Assembly: GCF_000469665.2 (NCBI RefSeq)
Contig: NZ_AWTR02000059.1
Coordinates: 1 to 48,867, forward strand
Direction of reading: 5' to 3'
From: Holospora obtusa F1
GTDB taxonomy: Bacteria; Pseudomonadota; Alphaproteobacteria; Holosporales; Holosporaceae
DNA: 48,867 nt
Part shown: in pieces, positions 44,711 through 48,867 of the stretch
How the letters are laid out: every line of letters begins with the position of its first letter
Position numbering within the stretch: position 1 is the stretch's first letter
Made by a program: the position numbers and the translations under genes
The notes under the pieces: generated by a model
The model's database searches: none
What the model was told of the DNA's origin: nothing
The model's input: the letters and a program-made list of their open reading frames with translations, nothing else

Positions 44711-45647
44711 TATAGTAAAAGCAGTTAAATTATGATAAAATAAAAAAGCACTAATTGACTGACATAAGCCCTGGAAGAGCTCAATTTTCTGCCTAATCAT
44801 CGCTCCATATGTGCCCAAAATTTCTCGATTATATTTAAATCAGGTGAATAAGGTGGTAAAAAAACAACCTTACAACCGGCAGATTCAAGTAATTCTTTGG
44901 TTCTTTGAGAGTTATGAAATGAAGCATTATCCGTGATTACAATCTGTACGGGTTTTAATTCTTTTATCAAAAATTGCTTTACCCAAGCTTCGAATAATTG
45001 TGTGTTACAGGAACCGTTAAAAATCATCAAAGCGAGCAATCGCTTTATTATTTATTAAACTCTCTACAGTATGAGTTTTTTCGTAATTTATCGCTCTTTT
45101 TACCAACAAGTTTTTCACTTTTTTTGCCTCATTTTCTATTTTTGCAAATGGTTATCTCGATCCCGCTTTCGCTAATGCACACAAGGCTTTCAGCTGATAT
45201 ATTTTTATCGCTTCTTGGTGTGTATTTCGTTTTTCTTTACTTGCTTCCACATAGGTGAAGGCTTTTTTTTATAACTAAAGCCTACGCGCCTTAACCAATA
45301 ACGTGCCCCACTGGCACTTATGCCAAATTCACGAGCAATATCTTCTGATCTAGCATCTGGATGATTAGTTACATATTGAATAAAAGACTCTTTTTCTATA
45401 GTTGGCTTTGCCCCCAAACGTATCTTTGGGTGAAAATGTCCTTCACTTTTGTAACGTAAATGCCATCTGTTGATTGTCATTTTGTTTATTCCAAAAACTC
45501 TCGATGCTTCTTTTTGACTGTTACCTGCTTTAATAAAATTTATAACCTTTTCTCTTAAATCTATACTATATGGACTCGTGGACATTATCTATCCTTTTAG
45601 ATGAAATATAGCATATCTCGAATTGCAATTCAACTGTTTTCACTATA
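44711..45647 (-). mobile_element. IS630-family element A with both ends
   Basis: Ends TATAGTAAAAGCAGTTAAAT (left) and TATAGTGAAAACAGTTGAAT (right, read inwards), about 20 of 26 positions matching, each beginning with TA. The element is 937 bp and holds one transposase gene on the minus strand, now split (next entry). Confidence 0.85.
44797..45585 (-). pseudogene. IS630-family transposase, frameshifted
   Basis: The N-terminal part (from 45585) has MSTSPYSIDLREKVINFIKA, the HTH KEASRVFGINKMTINRWHLR and IREFGISASGARYWLRRVGF-like sequence. It stops near 45205. The C-terminal part (45039 to 44797) has IVITDNASFHNSQRTKELLE and LPPYSPDLNIIEKFWAHMER, i.e. the second Asp and the Glu of the DDE triad. 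The first catalytic Asp, expected in a SLVYIDESGIE block between the parts, reads CISESGIE (Ser in place of Asp). Three frames and at least one stop are needed, so it is dead, not a programmed frameshift. Confidence 0.8.
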
Positions 45648-45822
45648 CGTTTTTACGCTGTACAGGGGAAAAATTTTACAACGATCAGCTGAATAGACTT
45701 ACCGCGTAAATAGAACTTTCTAGAGAAATTCGTGTAAAATATATAAAAATTTATGAATTAAAGCAAAACGTTTATATCCGAAATGACTTATTTCTTCTAT
45801 TTTAGCTTTATTTTTTAAAGAA

Positions 45823-46552
45823 TATAGTAATTTAGAATGAAAATGGGATTTAAAAAAATGCTGAAATAGCCTCGTAAAGTTTATCAAACTGATTAATTTG
45901 GTTCTTAACCCATACAACCTATAGATTTGATCAACTCTTTCGTTCTTTGTGATCTATGAAATGCAGCTTTATCCATTATTACAATTTTCCCAGGTTCTGA
46001 TTCTATAACTTTTTTACCCAAGCTTCAAATAATTTTGTATGACAACAGCCATTAAATGCCATATTTGTCCGCTGCTAACAGTTACCGCTCTTTTTAGCAG
46101 CAAGCTTTTTCCCCTTTCTGCCCTATCATCTGTTCTTCACAAATGGTCATCTCAATACTGCTTTCATCAATATATATAAGATTTTTTGATGGTATGCCTT
46201 TTATTAGTTTTTTTATAGCTAAAGTCTAGCTTCTTTAAGCGTCGATACACAGAAAACACATATTAGCATTAAATAGTTTTGTTATCTTCTGCTCATTTTT
46301 TATCTTCATTGGACTTTGACATAAATCCTTAGCTTCTCTGAGTCTATTTTGCTCTTGCTGCCTAAGCGTGGCCTGCTTCTTGGTAACCTGATCACCACCT
46401 ATTTAAGCTATTTCTTGAATGTCGTGTTTTGAGTGTTACCAAGCTTAATATATTCTATTACTTTCTCCCTTAGATTTAAGCTGTAGTGTTTCTTTGTCAT
46501 TTTCTCTTAAAAATACTATCTCCTTGTCCCGTTTTCAAAATAAATTACTATA
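45823..46552 (-). mobile_element. IS630-family element B, degenerate, both ends intact
   Basis: Ends TATAGTAATTTA and TAAATTACTATA form a perfect 12-bp inverted repeat (45823-45834 and 46541-46552). The inner reading on the minus strand starts MTKKHYSLNLREKVIEYIKL and continues with scattered IS630 fragments and stops. At 730 bp it is shorter than element A, so it has lost internal sequence. It differs in family subgroup from A by the terminal repeat. Confidence 0.75.
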
Positions 46553-46750
46553 GTATTAAATTTGGGTCACACTCATTCTCAAAAAATGCTTGCATACCCT
46601 TGCTACTAAGATTTCGTTTATCTCGTCGATTCAGAAAAAACTATTGATATATAGCATTTTTCCAAAACTGATCTTTCTGAAGTTGGGCTATTTATGTACC
46701 ACACTATGACTTAATTTTCATCCGTCCGAAATCAATACTATTTTAAATAT
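46553..46750. other. Short spacer
   Basis: About 200 bp between IS630 element B and the gltX stop, nothing recognised. Confidence 0.5.
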
Positions 46751-48148
46751 TCATTCCTCGTCAGCTTTATATGAAAGAGAACTAAGGCACTCAACTCTAT
46801 CTTTCAAAGCAGAATAGATACGTTTTTGAATCCAAAGTGGGCCTAAAACTTCTAACATATGATAAAGCCCAACTGAAGAAGTTTTCCCCAAAAGCATCAC
46901 CCGAAGACTTTTTCCAAATTCTGAAAGTTTAATTGCTTTCTGCTCAACAAAATTTTTTACAAAACTCTCCACTTCTCCGAAGTTCTCAGGAAATGAATCG
47001 GCAAAATTTTTTAACAATTCACAATGTTTTGGAAGGATGTTCCTGAGCATCTCACAAGAAATTTTTGGAATCTCCTCATGCACATAAAGATTTAAATGTT
47101 CTTTTAAATCTATCAACGTTTTTGCACGTTTTTGCAATTCTGAAAGAACTTTAAAGCCTCGAATTTTATCTCCTTTCATTTCTAAGATATTCCATAAATT
47201 TTCCAGATCATAATGACAAATATAAAACTTGTTAAGATCTATCAATTTTTCTTCATCAAACCTTCCAGGAGAAGGGGATAAACCTGAAAAATCAAACCAT
47301 TTTAGTGCGTTTGTTCTAGAAATTTTTTCTTCATTTCCATGGGCCCATCCTAAACGCAACAAAACACTCTCGACTGCTTCTGGTAAAAATCCCTCACTTT
47401 TGTAATGTTGAACATCAACTGCTCCGTGACGCTTTGATAGTTTCGCTCCATCTATACCATAAATCAGAGGAATGTGGGTCATTTCTGGTAAATTCCATCC
47501 CAAAGCATGATACAAGTTTGCTTGCCGAAATGCATTCGTTAAGTGATCATCTCCACGGATGATATGGGTAATTTTCATATCGTGATCATCTACAACAACG
47601 GCTAACATGTAAGTTGGTGAACCATCGCTGCGCAACAATATCATGTCATCTAATGCGTCACATTTTAATGATAATTCCCCCTTTAAATGATCAAAAAGAT
47701 GCACACTTCCTGTTAGCGGTGCTTTGAGTCGTAAAGTAGAAACTCCGGGTTCTTCAGAAAGATTTAGATCGCGACAATGTCGATCATAACCAATTACTCG
47801 TCCTTGAGATTTTTCTATTTCTCTAAGAGCCTGAAGGCGATCTTGAGAGCAGTGACACCAATACGCCATTCCTTTTTCAAAAAGACTTTGACCCACTTCT
47901 TTATGACGCTGTTGACGTTTTGATTGAAAAACTACTGGCTCGTCCCAATCTAAACGAAGCCACCGTAAAGCATCAAAAATTTGCTGAACCGCTTCAGGAG
48001 TAGATCGAAGCAAATCCGTATCTTCAATACGCAAAAAAAATGTTCCAGAATGTTTGCGTGCGTACAGATAATTAAACAAAGCAGTACGAGCAGATCCCAA
48101 ATGAAGCCAGCCTGTGGGTGAAGGCGCAAAACGGGTAACGACTTGCAT
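46751..48148 (-). CDS. gltX: Glutamyl-tRNA synthetase
   Basis: Charges tRNA-Glu (and in many bacteria tRNA-Gln). The ATG at 48148 (MQVVTRFAPSPTGWLHLGSA) gives 465 residues; an upstream TTG is less likely because the putative promoter places transcription start near it. The class I motif HLGS (variant of HIGH) is at residues 16-19 and KLSKRHG near 240. Cysteines in YWCHCSQDRLQ and in RHCRDL could make the partial zinc site known in the family. The anticodon domain at the C-terminus is variable. Confidence 0.95.
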   Translation of the reverse strand: MQVVTRFAPSPTGWLHLGSARTALFNYLYARKHSGTFFLRIEDTDLLRSTPEAVQQIFDALRWLRLDWDEPVVFQSKRQQRHKEVGQSLFEKGMAYWCHCSQDRLQALREIEKSQGRVIGYDRHCRDLNLSEEPGVSTLRLKAPLTGSVHLFDHLKGELSLKCDALDDMILLRSDGSPTYMLAVVVDDHDMKITHIIRGDDHLTNAFRQANLYHALGWNLPEMTHIPLIYGIDGAKLSKRHGAVDVQHYKSEGFLPEAVESVLLRLGWAHGNEEKISRTNALKWFDFSGLSPSPGRFDEEKLIDLNKFYICHYDLENLWNILEMKGDKIRGFKVLSELQKRAKTLIDLKEHLNLYVHEEIPKISCEMLRNILPKHCELLKNFADSFPENFGEVESFVKNFVEQKAIKLSEFGKSLRVMLLGKTSSVGLYHMLEVLGPLWIQKRIYSALKDRVECLSSLSYKADEE

Positions 48149-48176
48149 AAGCACACTGTAAAGAGTCAATTTTTTT

Positions 48177-48204
48177 ATTGTATCTTATTTCTCCTTTTTG
48201 TCTA
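48177..48204 (-). promoter_or_regulatory. Probable promoter of gltX
   Basis: On the minus strand TAGACA (48204-48199), 16-bp spacer, TACAAT (48182-48177). Transcription would begin near 48170, 22 nt before the ATG. An AAGGAG in the spacer would then be upstream of the transcript and not a ribosome-binding site. Confidence 0.6.
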
Positions 48205-48210
48205 TAGTGG

Positions 48211-48385
48211 TTATTTTTTCTGAATCCCCGTAAGACGAAGAGATAAGCGCGTTCTATTAGACCTGCTGCCTTCTGCGTAAGCAGTAGACGCTAATTTTTT
48301 CTGGGTTTTTTGCTCTAATGTGCGTTTTTCGAGCTCCTTACCCGTTTTAAATACACGACACCTGAGATTCTGTTAAGAGCTTTAC
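48211..48385 (-). pseudogene. Unrecognised reading frame without a start (possible gene remnant)
   Basis: On the minus strand one frame runs open from about 48380 to a TAA at 48211-48213 and reads RVFKTGKELEKRTLEQKTQK, then KLASTAYAEGSRSNRTRLSL, RLTGIQKK. There is no ATG, GTG or TTG at its beginning; a stop precedes it. The base composition is clearly less A/T-rich than the spacers around it, so it may be the 3' end of a gene whose 5' part is gone. I do not recognise the family. A T-rich, hairpin-containing stretch (48270-48310) lies on its other strand. Confidence 0.3.
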
Positions 48386-48469
48386 GTTGTAATGTGTGTT
48401 ATGGTAGTTGACTAGACACGCTTTTAAATGTTTTGATGTCTTGAAATATAGGGCCATTAAACCGCGTTG

Positions 48470-48760
48470 TATGGTAATTTAGCGTGAAAATGGAATTTGA
48501 AAAAATGCGGAAATAGCTTCGTAAAGTTTATTAACCTGGTTAATTTGGTTCTTAACCCATCTTTTTATATTAGCCCAAAATTTCTCTATTGGATTCCAAT
48601 CGGGTGAGTATGGCGGTAAAAAGAGTAGTTAAGAACCTACAAATTCGATCAACTCTTTCGTTCTTTGTGATCTATGAAATGCAGCATTATCCAATTTGCC
48701 CAGGTTCTAATTCCATAACTTTTTACCCAAGCTTCAAATAATTTACTGATGTTACGCAGC
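48470..48760 (-). mobile_element. IS630-family fragment C
   Basis: Begins TATGGTAATTTAGCGTGAAA, a variant of the IS630 B terminal repeat, followed by transposase pieces on the minus strand homologous to element B (GWVKNQI..., LPPYSPD, FHRSQRTKEL readable in broken frames). Its other end is not visible: similarity ends near 48750 and the window stops at 48867. Confidence 0.65.
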
Positions 48761-48867
48761 AATAGTTGATTTTTGCTTGAAATAATCATATTTTTCGTTC
48801 GTAAGTTTTTAAGGACAAAAAATGAAACTGGATCTTCTTGATATTTATAGCGACTATTTGATAAGTC

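Noticed and set aside
44797-45585. Programmed frameshifting of the IS630 A transposase
   Set aside because: Three frames and a stop are needed and the first catalytic Asp is Ser, so decay is the better explanation.
48245-48310. 4.5S/SRP RNA or tmRNA upstream of gltX
   Set aside because: The GGAAGC tetraloop and symmetric loop of SRP RNA, and the tRNA-like ends of tmRNA, are not present; only one modest hairpin and T-run.
1-48867. CRISPR array, rRNA genes, prophage or toxin-antitoxin pair
   Set aside because: No regularly spaced repeats, rRNA signatures, phage structural motifs or small paired toxin/antitoxin genes were seen on either strand.

Overview
The window is AT-rich DNA of an alphaproteobacterium. 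I infer an obligate intracellular lineage, most likely Holosporales/Holospora-like or a related endosymbiont. The basis is a MucR/Ros-family regulator, a C-minus type S14, alphaproteobacterial-style RpoD, Der and PdhA, long A/T-rich spacers, housekeeping genes scattered singly, and many decayed insertion sequences (IS481, IS5, IS1 and IS630 families). The taxon is an inference from gene content, not a direct observation.

Layout. 1-1060 holds two broken transposase genes. 1125-13648 (minus strand) is a complete, tightly packed tuf-S10-spc ribosomal block: tuf, rpsJ, rplC, rplD, rplW, rplB, rpsS, rplV, rpsC, rplP, rpmC, rpsQ, rplN, rplX, rplE, rpsN, rpsH, rplF, rplR, rpsE, rpmD, rplO, secY, adk. 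It ends in a strong intrinsic terminator. The fusA/rpsL/rpsG genes that usually precede it and the rpsM-rpsK-rpoA-rplQ genes that usually follow are absent here. A divergent spacer with two perfect palindromes leads to an MFS transporter and rbfA. A Gfo/Idh/MocA oxidoreductase, a BamE-like lipoprotein (with a duplicated signal-peptide 'head' in front) and lepA follow. An IS5 remnant precedes a minus-strand cluster (YfgM-like protein, bamB-like, der, rlmE) that joins outer-membrane assembly to ribosome biogenesis.

Next come tRNA-Thr(CGT) fused in transcription to rapZ, a mucR-like gene, and rpoD (with a perfect 121-bp tandem duplication abutting its stop codon). After another IS5 derivative come tRNA-Gln(TTG) with pdhA, tRNA-Thr(GGT), hrcA-grpE, tRNA-His(GTG), radA, a third IS5 derivative, alr, a pgsA / AI-2E permease / ruvB overlapping trio, an IS graveyard (a MITE pair, IS1, two IS630 elements with visible ends), gltX, and a last IS630 fragment.

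Functionally the window is translation (ribosome, EF-Tu, LepA, RbfA, RlmE, Der, GltX, tRNAs), protein export and envelope (SecY, BamB, BamE-like, Alr, PgsA, YfgM-like), transcription (RpoD, HrcA, MucR), repair (RadA, RuvB) and stress (GrpE). I found no CRISPR array, no rRNA gene and no multi-gene system that I would call new. The most unusual signals are small-scale: palindromes, repeat duplications, tRNA-mRNA linkage, altered zinc-ligand motifs, and short non-autonomous mobile elements.
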